From positions 12,117,001-12,181,000 of the forward strand of contig OX485807.1 in the NCBI GenBank assembly GCA_950295325.1: 64,000 bases of DNA. The letters run 5' to 3'. The stretch comes from Polytrichum commune (Eukaryota > Streptophyta > Polytrichopsida > Polytrichales > Polytrichaceae). Below, one piece after another: positions 46,501 to 57,978 of the stretch. Within the stretch, counting starts at the first letter, position 1. The number at the start of each line of letters is the position of its first letter. A program made the translations under genes and the position numbers. The notes beneath the pieces were generated by a model. The model was not told the DNA's origin. It saw nothing but the letters and a program-made list of their open reading frames with translations, and searched no databases.

Positions 46501-47929
46501 ACCTAACCCCACATGGTACACAGTTCAAGAAACGCCTAACATTAACTACCAATTTCAGTACAAAAGTTGGCAATCAATCCCTCCACGTGAGTGATCGGGG
46601 AGATATTTGGGCATAACCGGTTGAGATCCTAGTGTTTGCAAGTCCAACCGGTTACATGTTGACATCCTCCGGTTTTCCTTTATAAAATTGGGGTATATTT
46701 TCTATAGATTCCTCTAAAGTGATCGGTAATTTCCTGCAGTCTTGAACTTCAAACCGGTTATTTCCCAAACTCAACCGGTTCATTTATAACTAACTGTCGG
46801 TTCTCCCCGATCATTGCTCCACGTCATTGGTCTTGCCTTCAAAGGTGGGCTTAAACCCCAAGACCTTAGCCCAAATCCCATGGCCACTTTGAGGTTGAGC
46901 CATCTAACGCAGGAATAGTACTTGGATGGGGACCTTCCTAGCACTTGATTTCCAGTGCACCCTACCACCTATGGTCCAGCCATTCATAGTGGAGTATCCA
47001 CTTAAACAGGAAATTCTCCACGGACCATGTGGGAACATAGGGGCTTGCCCTTGGGGGGAGATGGTTGCATGCCGCATTGTCAGCACCTTATCAAAGTTTA
47101 AGGTGTAAGAGAAGGCAATCTTCTTCGGGCCCTCTAATTCTTGTGATGCTTGATTTGGGATTACATATAGACTTAGAACAACTCAAAGATGAAGCAAGAC
47201 CATAATTTGCGCCGGTGGCAACATTGGAGTCATCTCTTGGTCTTGTTAAACAGAATTTTAAAACCTAATGAACTTGCCCTTGGGAGAGATAAGTCCAGGC
47301 GGTTGTTCAAGTGTTCACCTTAGTGTTCCACTTTGAAAGGAGATAGAAGTCTTCTTCAAGGGCCTTCTAATTCTCGTAATTCTCGTGATGCGTATTTTGG
47401 GATTATATATAAACTTAGACCACCTCGAAGATGAAGCAACACCATAATTCACGCCCCGGTGGCAACATTGGAGTCATCTCTTCTTCTTCTCGCCTTTAAA
47501 CTACTTTACCAGAAATTAACAACCTAATTCCATCCACATTCGACCTAGAAGACACTGACTTACTTTGCCGGAACCGAGAAATCCTGTAATCACAGTGATG
47601 GGAACGCGAGTATCCTCCCCGACAACATCAATTACGTCTTCTTCCTCCTCCTCCTCCTCCTCCTCCTGCTGTTGATTCCCAGCCACAGACGCAGCCTGAG
47701 CCGCTACCGCTACCGCTATCCTTCCTCTCCCCTCCCGCGCGAACGAAACCCCAAGGCGAGGCAAAACCATCACGCTCTTCCTCAATGTGGGGATTGAAAC
47801 CCTAGGAGGCAGCACGGACATCGACATCCCGTGCGACGTGATGGAGCTCCGGGCTGTCAGCTCGCTCCTGCCTCGCGGTGCCAGCGTTGGCATAGCCGTG
47901 TGCAACGCCGCCATGGCCACGGACGCCAT
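40599..47929 (-). CDS. plastid-type COBW (CobW/ZNG-like) GTPase, ten exons, 482 aa
   Basis: A G3E GTPase of the COBW family; members bind GTP and metal and act as metal chaperones or insertases (zinc for the ZNG branch). The closest plant group, from family knowledge, is the chloroplast COBW/PTAC17-like proteins. Exons on the minus strand: 47929-47564, 45718-45653, 45106-44926, 43850-43654, 43373-43323, 42872-42781, 42473-42346, 41698-41574, 41417-41313, 40736-40599; all introns are GT-AG and phases agree. Residues 1-85 are Ser/Thr/Arg/Ala-rich and acid-poor, like a plastid transit peptide; a Glu9 run follows at 89-97. Walker A GFLGSGKT is at 116-123 (split by intron 1), the metal motif CLCC at 172-175, ETTG at 202-205, NKID at 269-272 (split by intron 4). 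Residues 334-383 are extremely His/Asp-rich, then a CobW C-terminal domain (SIDGFNARFVFQG, NNKLVFIGKDLD). It looks intact. Metal specificity and localisation are inferred. Confidence 0.93.
43851..44925 (-). other. COBW intron 3, unremarkable
   Basis: A 1075 bp intron between the ETT|G codon and the LANPAPIIQTFF exon. No repeat family or RNA gene recognised in it. Confidence 0.6.
46583..46823. repeat. ~240 bp inverted-repeat element with repeated AACCGGTT palindromes
   Basis: Left CCACGTGAGTGATCGGGGAG; right CTCCCCGATCATTGCTCCACGT-like mirror. Inside, AACCGGTT occurs near 46615, 46649, 46752 and 46774, with a CCGGTT variant near 46670. Confidence 0.6.
47100..47495. repeat. direct duplication within COBW intron 1, period ~232 bp
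   Basis: GGGCCCTCTAATTCTTGTGA through GGTGGCAACATTGGAGTCAT recurs as GGGCCTTCTAATTCTCGTAA through CGGTGGCAACATTGGAGTCA. The second copy ends close to exon 1. Confidence 0.65.
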
Positions 47930-48150
47930 CTCCTCTCTCTCTTTCTCTCTCTCAAAATTCCTTACCCGAATCGAATTGAATTGGCAATCTTGTTGTGTGC
48001 TGCGAAGAAGAATGGCGACGGCGAAGGTGGCGATAACTTAGCAGCTCTTCGTCTGTCTGTCTGTTTGAAGGGAGGCCCAGCCACACACCAGCTCTGCCTC
48101 AAGCTCAGTGGTATGACAACGTGGACACTTAGTGCCATGTAGGATGCCAT
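47930..48150 (-). promoter_or_regulatory. COBW 5' leader / proximal promoter region
   Basis: Directly upstream of the ATG (47927-47929) the minus strand carries a GAGAGAAAGAGAGAG-like purine tract (CTCTCTCTTTCTCTCTCTC on plus at about 47934-47957), common in plant 5' leaders. No TATA box was assigned. Confidence 0.35.
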
Positions 48151-49484
48151 GTAGATTTTTCATCCATTCAAATTTTCTCAGTCCTTTGAATCTTAAGTTC
48201 TAGTGATAAAGCAAACTTGGTCATGTTCCAGGCTTCATGACCAATGGAAAGATTTTTAAATCACATGTTTAAGGGCCCTCAAGCTCTCGTGTGAAGTGTT
48301 CCTTAAGCTTAACTTCTAATATTCCCATGAGGACGTTTTAGTCCAAATGATACTTTAGTGAAAGGTAAATGCAAATGCAAATGAAGTTATTTTTGTTTAA
48401 ATCATTTATTTTAATCCATGAGGAGCTAATATAGGAGTAAGGCTAGTTCATCAGTGAAGTGATGAAAAATTCATATATTTGCATGAAAGGAATACATAAC
48501 ACTTGTTTGAAAATTTCCCAATGATTTTATCGGTGATTCAAGGAAGGTATTGAAAATATGAATGTGTGTAGTGTGGAAATGATGGAGATAACATGATATT
48601 TGCATGTAGTTTGTTCCTTCCATGTCAGGGTTTCATATTCCATAACTTCTTTGTCGTGACTCCATGATTTGACATGATTTCATGTTTTTAGTTTTTAATT
48701 GATTATTGACAAATTAGGGTCACTACTAGGGTATTGTATTTATCACAAATATGTTGAAAATCAATGTGCAAACCAGTGAATATTTGTCGCCAATTGAATG
48801 CGACGAATCACAAAGTCCTTGGTAAAATGAGGTTCTCATGTCCAAATTTTATCTCTCAAAAAACAAAATCTGTAAACATGCATTTATCGAAGACATTCAT
48901 GGAACCCTAGAATGTCCCCAAATTTCTTAAATTATATTTAAAGGTTCATAATTCATAAGAGACGCACAAATAAAAATATTAGCAATTTCATGCAAATTGC
49001 ATATTTATTCTCTCTTTGTATTGGATGATGTGAAGAAAAATAATAATCCATGCATAATTGAATAAACAAAAGACCCTTGAGGATCATGCTAAGGTGCCTT
49101 CGGTTGTGCAACAAAGCATTCTTTTTGTTGTTGTTGTGAGGAATTGGTGTGTTATGGATACGATTGTGCAATGTTGTTGCATAATGGAGATGTAAAGACC
49201 TCGGGATGGGTCTTATTATTTGATGCCCCATGAGCAACTTTTTGGGGGATGCTAAAAAAAGGGTCCCTTGTGAATAATTGGGAACTACAATTTCATGGAG
49301 TGTATATCACAAGTTTGGACCCATGCAATCTTGGCCCCGCCCATTGCACCCATGCATATGACTTAATATCTGAGCCACCCCAACCCCCATGCAATGCCCG
49401 CCACCTCCCCAAGTTTCCTCCACCATACCCACCTTTTGGCACTTGTGTTACCCCACACTTCCACCCTTTTCTCCCTTTTAATTT
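48151..49484. other. intergenic, nothing recognised
   Basis: AT-rich sequence with short frames only. Confidence 0.45.
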
Positions 49485-49647
49485 GATCATAACATTATTC
49501 AAACCCATAACAATGTTATGAGTCTGAATATGGGGAATATACTGCTGAATATTGTCATATTTTGTTGAATATTGAATATGGGGAATATTCCGTTGAATAT
49601 TGTCAATACCACAAAACATTGTTATGGGTCTGAATCATGTTATGATC
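49485..49647. mobile_element. family D fold-back MITE, 163 bp
   Basis: GATCATAACATTATTCAAAC at the left mirrors GTCTGAATCATGTTATGATC at the right. Inner CCATAACAATGTTATG and ACATTGTTATGG also pair, and AATATGGGGAATAT occurs twice. Confidence 0.75.
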
Positions 49648-50190
49648 TCATGTTTGTTTGATTGTTTTTTTGGCACAACCTTGTGTTTGTTTTGAGGGGT
49701 AAATATTCTACACATGGCCCTTTTAGGTTTTTAGGCAAGAACGGTGGGGAACGGTGGAGCGACGGCCTCATGGCCACCACTGCCGCCGCCACATCCTCCA
49801 TTTTATATCGGGGTCATTGATGGAATTAGCACCATTTTCTTCACAATATGTAACATGATGTCATACTCATTACATGGTCATAACAAATAAGAATACAATT
49901 ATCTAACCATGTGTATATCGAGCACAATAATATCCTTTATACTATGACCATCAATTGTTTTCAAGCATTTTCCCTCATTATTTGAATTACAACAAGTAAC
50001 AAGATGCGTTGATAATGTCACCGAGTAATTTTTGTAGAAGGTGATAGGTTGAGAGGGTTTTATATAAATATGTGTGATTTTATTGAGCTTCAAATTGTCA
50101 TCGAGTTTTTTTGGAAGTTTTAAATAAGATCGTCAATTATTAAATGATAACAAACAAGATGCAGTTTGATGATTGTTTTGAAACAACTTA
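49648..50190. other. intergenic, nothing recognised
   Basis: A GC-richer patch near 49745-49800 has no long frame. No gene seen. Confidence 0.4.
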
Positions 50191-50693
50191 GGGCCACTTC
50201 ACGCACGAGACTGAGAGCCCGTGACCATTAAACTTCAAGCACTCTCATTGGTGGAAGAGGCGGAGCCAATCCAAGTTCACTTCACACTACACTTGAGGGA
50301 CCGACGGAGTATGTGAATGCGAGATGGATGTAAAGTCTACATGGATTCCTACGTGGCATCAAATGGATCGTGTTTCATGGTCACGTGGATTATTTTCAAA
50401 AACCACCTCTTGGAGGTAGGCCTAACACAAAACCGGCAGGAGACCATGGCACTCCGGACGCTCACAACCGTTTATTTATTCTATTTTATCATGCGTGAGG
50501 ACCCACATGACTAGAACATTCATTGAAATAGCATTTGGTTGAGGGCCCGGTCACCTATGACTTCACATTGCACTTGAGGATTCGTGACCACATTACATGA
50601 TTTTGGAGGTGGCTTGGGACGGCCTTCGGACACTTTCTTTTGGGCTCTCACAATTTCATGGTCACGGCTCTTGGCTCGTGTGTGAAGTGGCCC
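50191..50693. mobile_element. PIF/Harbinger-like element, 503 bp, TTA target duplication
   Basis: Ends GGGCCACTTCACGCACGAG and CTCGTGTGTGAAGTGGCCC are mirrors; TTA is on both sides (50188-50190 and 50694-50696). It is the inverted relative of 3218-3709, sharing interior blocks such as ACCACCTCTTGGAGGT and ATGGTCACGTGG. Confidence 0.8.
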
Positions 50694-51486
50694 TTAATAT
50701 TCCAGCTTCTAGAAACCATTACAAAGTGATTTATCTCCATTAAAATCATGTCTTGATTATTCAATGCAAAAAATTCTTGGGACTTGTGTTACGAGTTGGG
50801 TTTAGCTTTTTGCTCGACCCAACTCTCAACACAAGTCCTGAGCCTCACCCCAAAAGAATGTTGCCATGTAGGCATCCATGTCATACTTGGGACTTAAAGA
50901 CTTGAGACCATTGGACTTTAAGACTTGGGACCCATGTGAACTGGCCCTTAGTGTTAGGAACTACAATTGGTGGGCTTCCATTTTGTTGGCAACAACATGT
51001 GGATGTCTAGCTTGTGGTGCTTCCAAATATTTTCCATTCTCGTGCTATATCGGAACATTGGGTTTGTTATGTTGGTAATATTTGTTTTCACCACACCTCC
51101 TCTAGAATCAACATTGATTCTAGATGGGGGATGGTTTAAAGAAAATTATCCAAACACAACTTCAAACTTATTCCCATTTCCACGGGACGTATTGCGAAGG
51201 TTAGTAATGTTGTGAAGTTTTTGTCCAAAGCTCGTATTATGGAGAGGTTGACCAATTTTAAAACTCTCAATAGTTTAAGCAAGCATAAAGTGATTACCCT
51301 TAAAATGAGATATCACAAGGGGATGGTAGTTTAAAAAGTAAAAAGTAATAAAAAAAGTAAGCTCTTGAATTAAAAGCTCAAGTGTGAAGAGATGTTGAGT
51401 GAACAAGCTTGAGTAAAGTTAAGAGGACGTTGGCCAATGAGGAGGCTCATTTTTTTGAAACTCTTGACTTCTTTTGTGTAAACTAA
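50694..51486. other. intergenic, nothing clearly recognised
   Basis: 50790-50950 carries repeated GACTTGGGAC and TTGGGAC words ending ATGTGAACTGGCCCTTAG, like the end of another Harbinger-type element (also near 52620-52670). No gene. Confidence 0.4.
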
Positions 51487-51819
51487 GGACCACTTCACAC
51501 ATGAGACTAAAGGCCCATGACCATTGCATTCTAAGATCTCTAATTGGTCAAAAAGGTCGAGACCGTTCAAGTTCTCGTCACACTAGAAGGTGAAGAAGGC
51601 CTCATGACCCAAAGAAATTATGATGGATGAAAAGTACACATGGATCCCTATATGGCTTATTATAGACAATGTTTCATGGTTTGCCAGAATTTGCACACAA
51701 ATTCCTAGAGACCATGTCAAAGTCAAGGGCCTTAGACAATTGGTATGGGCTTTTGGATGAGAGCCAAGGGCCCTCATAATTACATGATCGCAACCCTTAC
51801 CTCAGTGTGAAGTGGTCCC
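51487..51819. mobile_element. diverged, shorter relative of the Harbinger-like element
   Basis: GGACCACTTCACACATGAG at the left and CAGTGTGAAGTGGTCC at the right are mirrors; TAA precedes it. Interior GTTTCATGGTTTGCCAGAAT and ATGAGAGCCAAGGGCC relate it to 50191-50693. Confidence 0.65.
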
Positions 51820-52239
51820 AAAGGAAGTCTAAGGGCATGGTTGCTTGTGTCCGACTCAAGTGTCACGTTCCTCTTTCACACAAGAATATTACAATCATGA
51901 ATGCACACGAGACACTAATATTGAGAACTTTCAAACTTTGTACATTACAAAAGCTTTACAACTTAAACACAATATTGTGATTGCTATGAGCTCGAATCAC
52001 ATGACCATAGGATGAAGACAATAGATGATTCTCTCTCCTCCCACGAGCTTTCTCTTATACCCAAAAGGCACTCCTAGTCTTGTCCATCTTTAACCATAGT
52101 ATTTAAGAGATGCTTTTAGAAGTCTCAAAGATTACTAAATTTAAATTGAAGCTTCAATATCTATATAAATAAATAAATTTGTTGTGTGATCAATTCTTAT
52201 CTTTTGGCTCAATCATAATCCTCTAGTTGGAACTGTAGC
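51820..52239. other. intergenic, nothing recognised
   Basis: No recognisable content. Confidence 0.4.
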
Positions 52240-52600
52240 CCTTAACCAAATGCTATTTCAATGAATGTTTTAGTCATGCAGGTCCTCACACAAGATAAAA
52301 TAGAATAAACCAACGGTTGTGAGCGTTCGGAGTGCCATGGTCTCCCACCAGTTTTGTGTTAAGCCCACCTCCAAGAGGTGGTTTTTAAAAACAGTCCTAG
52401 AGACCATGAAACATGATCCATTTGATGCCACGTAGGAATCCATGTAGACTTTCCATCCATCTCACATTCACGTACTCTGTTGGTCCCTCAAGCGTAGTGC
52501 AAAGCAAACTTGGACCGGCTGCGCCTTTTCCACCAATTGATGAGAGTGCTTGAAGTGCACTAACGGTCACGGGCTCTCAGTCTCGTGTGTGAAGTGGCCC
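52240..52600. mobile_element. truncated Harbinger-like element
   Basis: Contains the right ~360 bp of the 3218-3709 family (CAAATGCTATTTCAATGAA, CCACCTCCAAGAGGTGGTTT, GGTCACGGGCTCTCAG) and ends TGTGTGAAGTGGCCC followed by TAA. The left terminus is missing. Confidence 0.65.
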
Positions 52601-54582
52601 TAAGACTTTGACCCCCATGTTGGGACTTGGGATTTGGGACTTGGGACCCCATGTGAAGGGGCCCTAAGCCACCCACATGTGCCGGCCACTTTTCGTTAGA
52701 CCCCTACCGGGGCTCCAATTAGAAAGAGAGCTCGAGAAAGTCCATCATGGGCCAATCACGCAAGTGGCAAAGTAGGGTTGCCTGTTTGGGTCACAAGAAA
52801 GAGCGGGGGAGGTGGAAAGAGCCCCAAAAAGCACGATAACCCCAGCACTTTACCAAAAGGCCTGAACTTGCATGAAGTCCTATGTAGGGAGCAGGGAGAG
52901 GAATGATCCTACAACCACAACAACACATTGAACACATTACATTACATTACATGGGAGTATATATACCGTACTACCTTTACCACGTCGGGTGATCATACAC
53001 GGATTACTTGTTAAATTTATACTTCAAGGTTTGGCCATCCCGGACTTCACATGGGAAAATCTACATTTTTCCCCATATTGATTCCCCCCCCCCCCCTTTT
53101 ACATAGTTGAATTAGTGCCAAAGTGCTAAAGGTACTATGGTGCCGGCCTTGCACAACACATGGGTGTTCCACAAACTAGATGTGCTAGAAGTTTAAGAAC
53201 TAAGTGAACATTAGTATGCAGTTGGTTAGCAACTTGAGATCCATCAAAGGCCGTAGCCATTATCTTCACAAGTTTTGGACTTCATATGAGTCTAGGGGTT
53301 TAGGATTGTGGGTTGAGAATGTAGACCAATCTCTTTTGAACATACGTTTTGTTTTGTTTTGTTTTGTTTTTGGGGGTTCTTTCTTTACATCCCCACCACT
53401 CAATAGGGACGCCAAATGATGTCACCAACATGTCTACCATGAATTCACATGTTTAGGGGAGGTTAGTGTGAAGATTATCTTTGTGTTTTAGTCAACCCCC
53501 CCCCCACCCCTTTTGTCAACCCCCTGCCCCCTTTAGTTAAGCACCCTTGGGGTGGTTATTCATGAGCATCATTCGAAAGTTTCAAGACCAAGGTCTGAGG
53601 AGAGAGTTGAGGAGAGTACAATCCAAAGCCAACAAACTAAATAATCATTTTAATCTTCTCTCGAGCTATAGATTGGTTTAGAAGACCAGCCCCACCCATC
53701 AACCACAACCACAAGGATTCACACATGACAAGTGTCATGCCAAAAAAATAAAGGATGTTGTGGTTGATTGTGATAGTTAACCACAAACCACCTTTTGTAG
53801 TGTAAGAGGCCCTTCGTATGACAAAGGAACTACTCTCTTTTGAACCATACCGCCTTGGCATGTCTATGGAATCAAAACCGCCACTTTTATTCGACATTGC
53901 ATTCCGGCTTCAGTATGCCTCGCTGCCTCTTACTTAGTTTGTTCCATCACATGGCTCTTCTTCAAAGTCAAAGCCATGTGTGTATGGGACCTCTTAATGA
54001 CACCCCCTTGTATATAAGATTTTCACAACAAAAAATGAGACTACACATACAAATCATACCCTACATAATAGTCTCATGTATGTTTACAAAAATATTGAAC
54101 TCTTAGAGTGATTTGCCTCAATCGTGTATACAAAAGATAAGCAATTGCAAAATGAAAGAAGAAGAAAAATGACATTTCTTGGATATATGCTCATAAATCA
54201 CTATGTATTTTTTGGGGGGTGTAAGGTATATACTACATCGATGAAATATAGGTATTCCTCTTATGAGAAACCTGGGGGGGGGGGGGCTTGTGGTATACTT
54301 ATTTCTCCCCTAGAATTCATAGTACCCTATTTATTTGTACACAACTACGTGGGATGATACCCCTCCAAATATGTATATTTTCTAAGTTAAATTGCAATCA
54401 AATACCCGTTTACACACCCATGCCATACAAGCTACATTGACCTCCCCCCCCCCCCCCCCAAAGAGGTTTGTACTGAACTTGCTAATGTGGTATCCATCTT
54501 GATTAAACATACAACCCTAGCCTACTGTTATGTATGAAAATACTCCTATTGTGGTTTCAGATGTTGTAAACCCATCCAACAA
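52601..54582. other. intergenic, homopolymer-rich, nothing recognised
   Basis: Long C or G runs near 53085, 53496, 54272 and 54445 and a (TTTTG)n run near 53348-53370. Open frames stay below 90 codons and are unrecognised. Confidence 0.45.
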
Positions 54583-54812
54583 GGCCATAGGGTGACAGTA
54601 GAAGAAAACTTGCCCATTACAGTCATGCGTCGCGACTTGGCAAGAAACCACGTAAATAAATCATATTGGTTTATCCACCCGAGGACTTTGATTCCTCATT
54701 GTCCAAAAAACGCAGCCAAAAACCTACGGTTGACAGCCATAATGATTTATTTATGCAGTTTCTCGCTATGAGTTGCAATGCCGAAGTTTTCTTCTAGTGT
54801 GAACATGGCCTT
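54583..54812. mobile_element. ~230 bp MITE with ~60 bp inverted ends
   Basis: AAGGCCATAGGGTGACAGTA with GAAGAAAACTTGCCC at the left; AAGTTTTCTTCTAGTGTGAA and CATGGCCTT at the right. Inner arms (ATAAATCAT against ATGATTTAT; AAGAAACC against TTTCTCGC) also pair. The GGCC-type end suggests the PIF/Harbinger group. Confidence 0.65.
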
Positions 54813-56154
54813 GTTTACCTCCACATCGAATGTCAAAGTTTGTTTTTATTGAAAAATATGTCCACCAATGAAGACGAGTGGCCACGTAAACGTAAAGCCC
54901 ACACTTATGCCTTTGGTACCTTCATACACGTGCCCCCGTACTTTCTTACCTTGTAACTCTCCATGGCCTTGGCCCCCTTTACTACAACTACAGTCTAACA
55001 TCATTAATACAACACTTGTTTATACGACTCCCTTGATATTATGATGCATTTTTGCGAGACCAAACCTTTTTAGTTCCAAACCCCCTCTTTTATACAACTA
55101 TGACGTTTGATAATGCGACATCTAGAATCTTTGTTTTGTCATGTCAAAGAGGTAGTTAATGTTAAGATTCATTTCATCTATGTTATGTACATCTAAAATA
55201 CATCCATTTTCACTTGAGAACTACTTGGGAACGTCACCTATCATTGGGAACTTAATGATAACTAGGGTTACTGATGTAGAATGGACATGGTTAGGGCTAG
55301 AGTGGCCTCTTGCTTAGTATGTTGCCTTGTACACGCGTGATATAGTATCATCACCAATATCTTGAGGCTAAACGTCATGCATCATTGTTGTCTAGTTTCT
55401 TACTAAGGAACTCTTTATAGTTGGGTGTTATTGAAATGATTAGTTTTCAAAAGTTCGTAGGAAATTTAAATAAGATGACAATTACTAACTTGGGTAGGCA
55501 ACACCGTAGATCTTTGGACTCCTATTTTAAGAGTTCTTGAGAGTATTTGTATTTGTTTGGAAATATAATTTATAATTTCATACCATCCATATTGCTTAAA
55601 GTTGTTGTATATATTTTAAAGCTCATATTTCTTATGTTTTTGTATTCCCTCAATAATATGACAACTTTACGCCATTTGTCATGTTAATGAGAAGACGATA
55701 CCTCGACGGTACGAACTTTTTTTGTGTTTCCCAAACGTGTCATACTAAAGAGGGAGAACAATACCATATATATATATATATATATATATGCAAGTGGAAA
55801 CGAGGTTATTGTGATTCTTTTATGACAATTCGGAATTTTGAACAAGAGACCTCGGGGTTCATGTTAAGTTCGAGCTAACATTCATGTCCAAACATGAAAA
55901 TTGTATATGTTTTCAAGGCGGGGTAGGAATGAAACATGAGCTTGATTTTGTGTATCCTTGTCCAAGAATGTTTCGGTCTTGAGGTCATGGTGCAAAGGGG
56001 GGGGGGTGACGTTGCTCTTAGGCACTTGTTTACCAACAAAAGGCATGACTCAAGTCTAGTGAGCCATATATAAATTGGAGAAAAAAAATCACACACACAC
56101 ACATATATATACTCCCTTGGATGTTGATCGGTGGATAGAGGGGGCTATGTATCG
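54813..56154. other. intergenic, nothing recognised
   Basis: A (TA)n run near 55767-55789 and a (CA)n run near 56092-56102; otherwise unremarkable. Confidence 0.45.
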
Positions 56155-56380
56155 CTACACTAAATATTGCATTTAGTGCCGTTTACTATTTGGAATTATG
56201 CAATGCTATAACTATTTACCATATATATATATATATAATGCATAACTACCAAATTGGTTGTTTGGACATTTATAGAACATTAACAACTTTACTTGGCAAA
56301 AAAATTACATCAATAGTCAAAAAGATGTAGCACTATGTAACCCCAATAATAAGTGACACTAAATATGATATTTAGTGTAG
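56155..56380. repeat. family B MITE-like element with (AT)n
   Basis: CTACACTAAATATTGCATTT at the left and AAATATGATATTTAGTGTAG at the right; inner arms GGAATTATGCAATGCTATAA and TAGCACTATGTAACCCC. A (AT)n run lies at about 56221-56237. Confidence 0.75.
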
Positions 56381-57039
56381 TAAATCGTGACTCCACGTCA
56401 TGTTATTAGTAAGTGAAACTCAAATGTCGAAGCAAATGATATTGGGTTTTGGTTAGAGTTGATATTTAGATCCAAATATGAAGATTACACATGTTTTAAG
56501 GGGGATAAAACATCGGCTTGAGTGCATAACATCCTTGTCCAATATATGTTGAGATTTGAGTTTGGGGTTTCAAGGTGGGTTGCCCCTTGCTCTTAGGCAC
56601 CCATTCACCAACACACCCTTGCAACTATATGAGTCAAGCCTATTGAATCGTACATAAAGCATGGAGGAAACACAATCATACAATACACATATACTCCCAA
56701 GAGGTTGACTAGTGGAAAGGGGACGTATCCAACAAGGCATGGGACAAACTACATTGACACGCGCAATTAGATTGCCCCACAACTAATTTATCGACGTTCC
56801 ACACTATTTTGAATATTTGCTACCTTAGTCAAATCGACACGATTTGTTTATCGCGGCTCCTACAAGGATGATAGACAATGTATTCTGCATGGGTAAATAG
56901 ACAACATGTTCACCAAGGCAACTTAATTGCACGTATTAGTGTAGCCATTGTTCATGTTGGCACCAAAGTGCCAACATGCATCCGAACTTCATTTTTCGTC
57001 CACTAATTAAGAAGAGCGATCACACTAACTTAAAGCCCA
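56381..57039. other. intergenic, nothing recognised
   Basis: GTGACTCCACGTCATGTTATTAGTAAGTGAAA at 56388-56419 recurs in similar form at 57545-57586 just before gene 2; nothing else seen. Confidence 0.4.
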
Positions 57040-57385
57040 CATATAACATAGACGTACTAAATTTGGTTACTTACTTTAGTCAGACACCTATTTATTGAGA
57101 TGGTATGTGGATAGTGTGGCTTCAAGCACATACATAAAAATAAATAAATAAAAATTGTCCACATTTCCTTTTTGAAACAAAGTTTGATATATTATGCATC
57201 TTAACATTCATATAATGAAATATTATTATGATTGATTGATTTTTGGATGAAAGATCACTTTGCAAATGACAATAATTACAACATTATAAATCTATAATGC
57301 CCATTTACAAAAAGAAAAAGGGAATGGCAAATCATGTTAGGTTCACATTGTGTGTTGGTAACGTTGGATAGTTTACAATTAGTGA
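57040..57385. repeat. family C fragment followed by a reverse family A fragment
   Basis: 57050-57130 (TTTGGTTACTTACTTTAGTC, GGTATGTGGATAGTGTGG) is a family C 5' piece. 57170-57385 (ACAAAGTTTGATATATTATG, TGGATGAAAGATCACTTTGC, AATGGCAAATCATGTTAGG, TAGTTTACAATTAGTG) is family A in reverse. Confidence 0.55.
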
Positions 57386-57978
57386 ACGGTCGGTAAAGAC
57401 CCGGCGATGCGATGCAAGCTTTTCTTTTCTTTTCTTTGCGTTTTTTTACTGGAGCGAACCGTATATAGAGAGGGCCGTTGACTGGCGGGAGGAAGGGGGG
57501 AGGGGGGAGGGGCTACATAGTAACCTACTATTCACTAGTAGGTCGTGACTCCGCATCATCATGTTACTACTTACTAGTAAGTGAAATTATGCGCCTGGTT
57601 CTCGTCATCTGGGACGAGAAGCTCGTCTCTCTCCGCTCGCCGGGCCGAGTAGGAAGAAGACTCCAGAGCTTTCCAGAATACGTCGGAGCCCTCCCATCAC
57701 CTCTCCCGCCCTTTCCACACCCGAGAAGGCTCTTCGCTTCCCTTCTCGCTCTGCTCTCTGAAGCATCTTTCTCTTCTTTCTTCCTCAACTATCGCAACGC
57801 ACCATCGGGAAAGCGGAAGGTGGAACCCCAACTGTCACAGGTGATGGCGTAACAGGACTCAGAAGACGAAGAAGGAGAGGAGGAGGGGAGGTCAACTGCG
57901 GAGGAGGAGGAGGAGGAGTTTGCGGGGGAGCGAGGCTTTTGGGTGTACGCGAGTGACGCAAGGAAGGAAGGGAGAGCC
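57386..57978 (+). promoter_or_regulatory. promoter and 5' leader of the 57979-60809 gene, with a blocked upstream frame
   Basis: A (TTTTC)n-like tract near 57420-57437, a G-rich stretch near 57486-57512, then a strongly CT-rich stretch (57700-57795) typical of plant leaders. At 57844 an ATG GCG TAA gives a two-codon upstream frame. In the same frame, 57853-57978 stays open and reads as acidic coding sequence (QDSEDEEGEEEG, then Glu6, then GERGFWVYASDARKEGRA) leading straight into the ATG at 57979. Confidence 0.45.

Larger units (their letters stand above)
45719..47563 (-). other. COBW intron 1 (1845 bp), carrying an inverted-repeat element and a tandem duplication
   Basis: The donor AAA|GTAAGT follows the Walker A lysine codon and the acceptor is TTCTTGCAG. 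Between them lie an inverted-repeat element at 46583-46823 and two direct copies of a ~180 bp segment at about 47100-47270 and 47330-47490. Other sequence is unremarkable. Confidence 0.7.

Noticed and set aside
46583-46823. AACCGGTT cluster as a defined transcription-factor enhancer
   Set aside because: The motif copies lie inside a transposon-like inverted repeat, and I know of no plant factor that I could assign with confidence.
47787-48142. Plus-strand open frames of 84 and 103 codons over COBW exon 1
   Set aside because: Antisense to a well-supported first exon and its leader; no similarity of their own.
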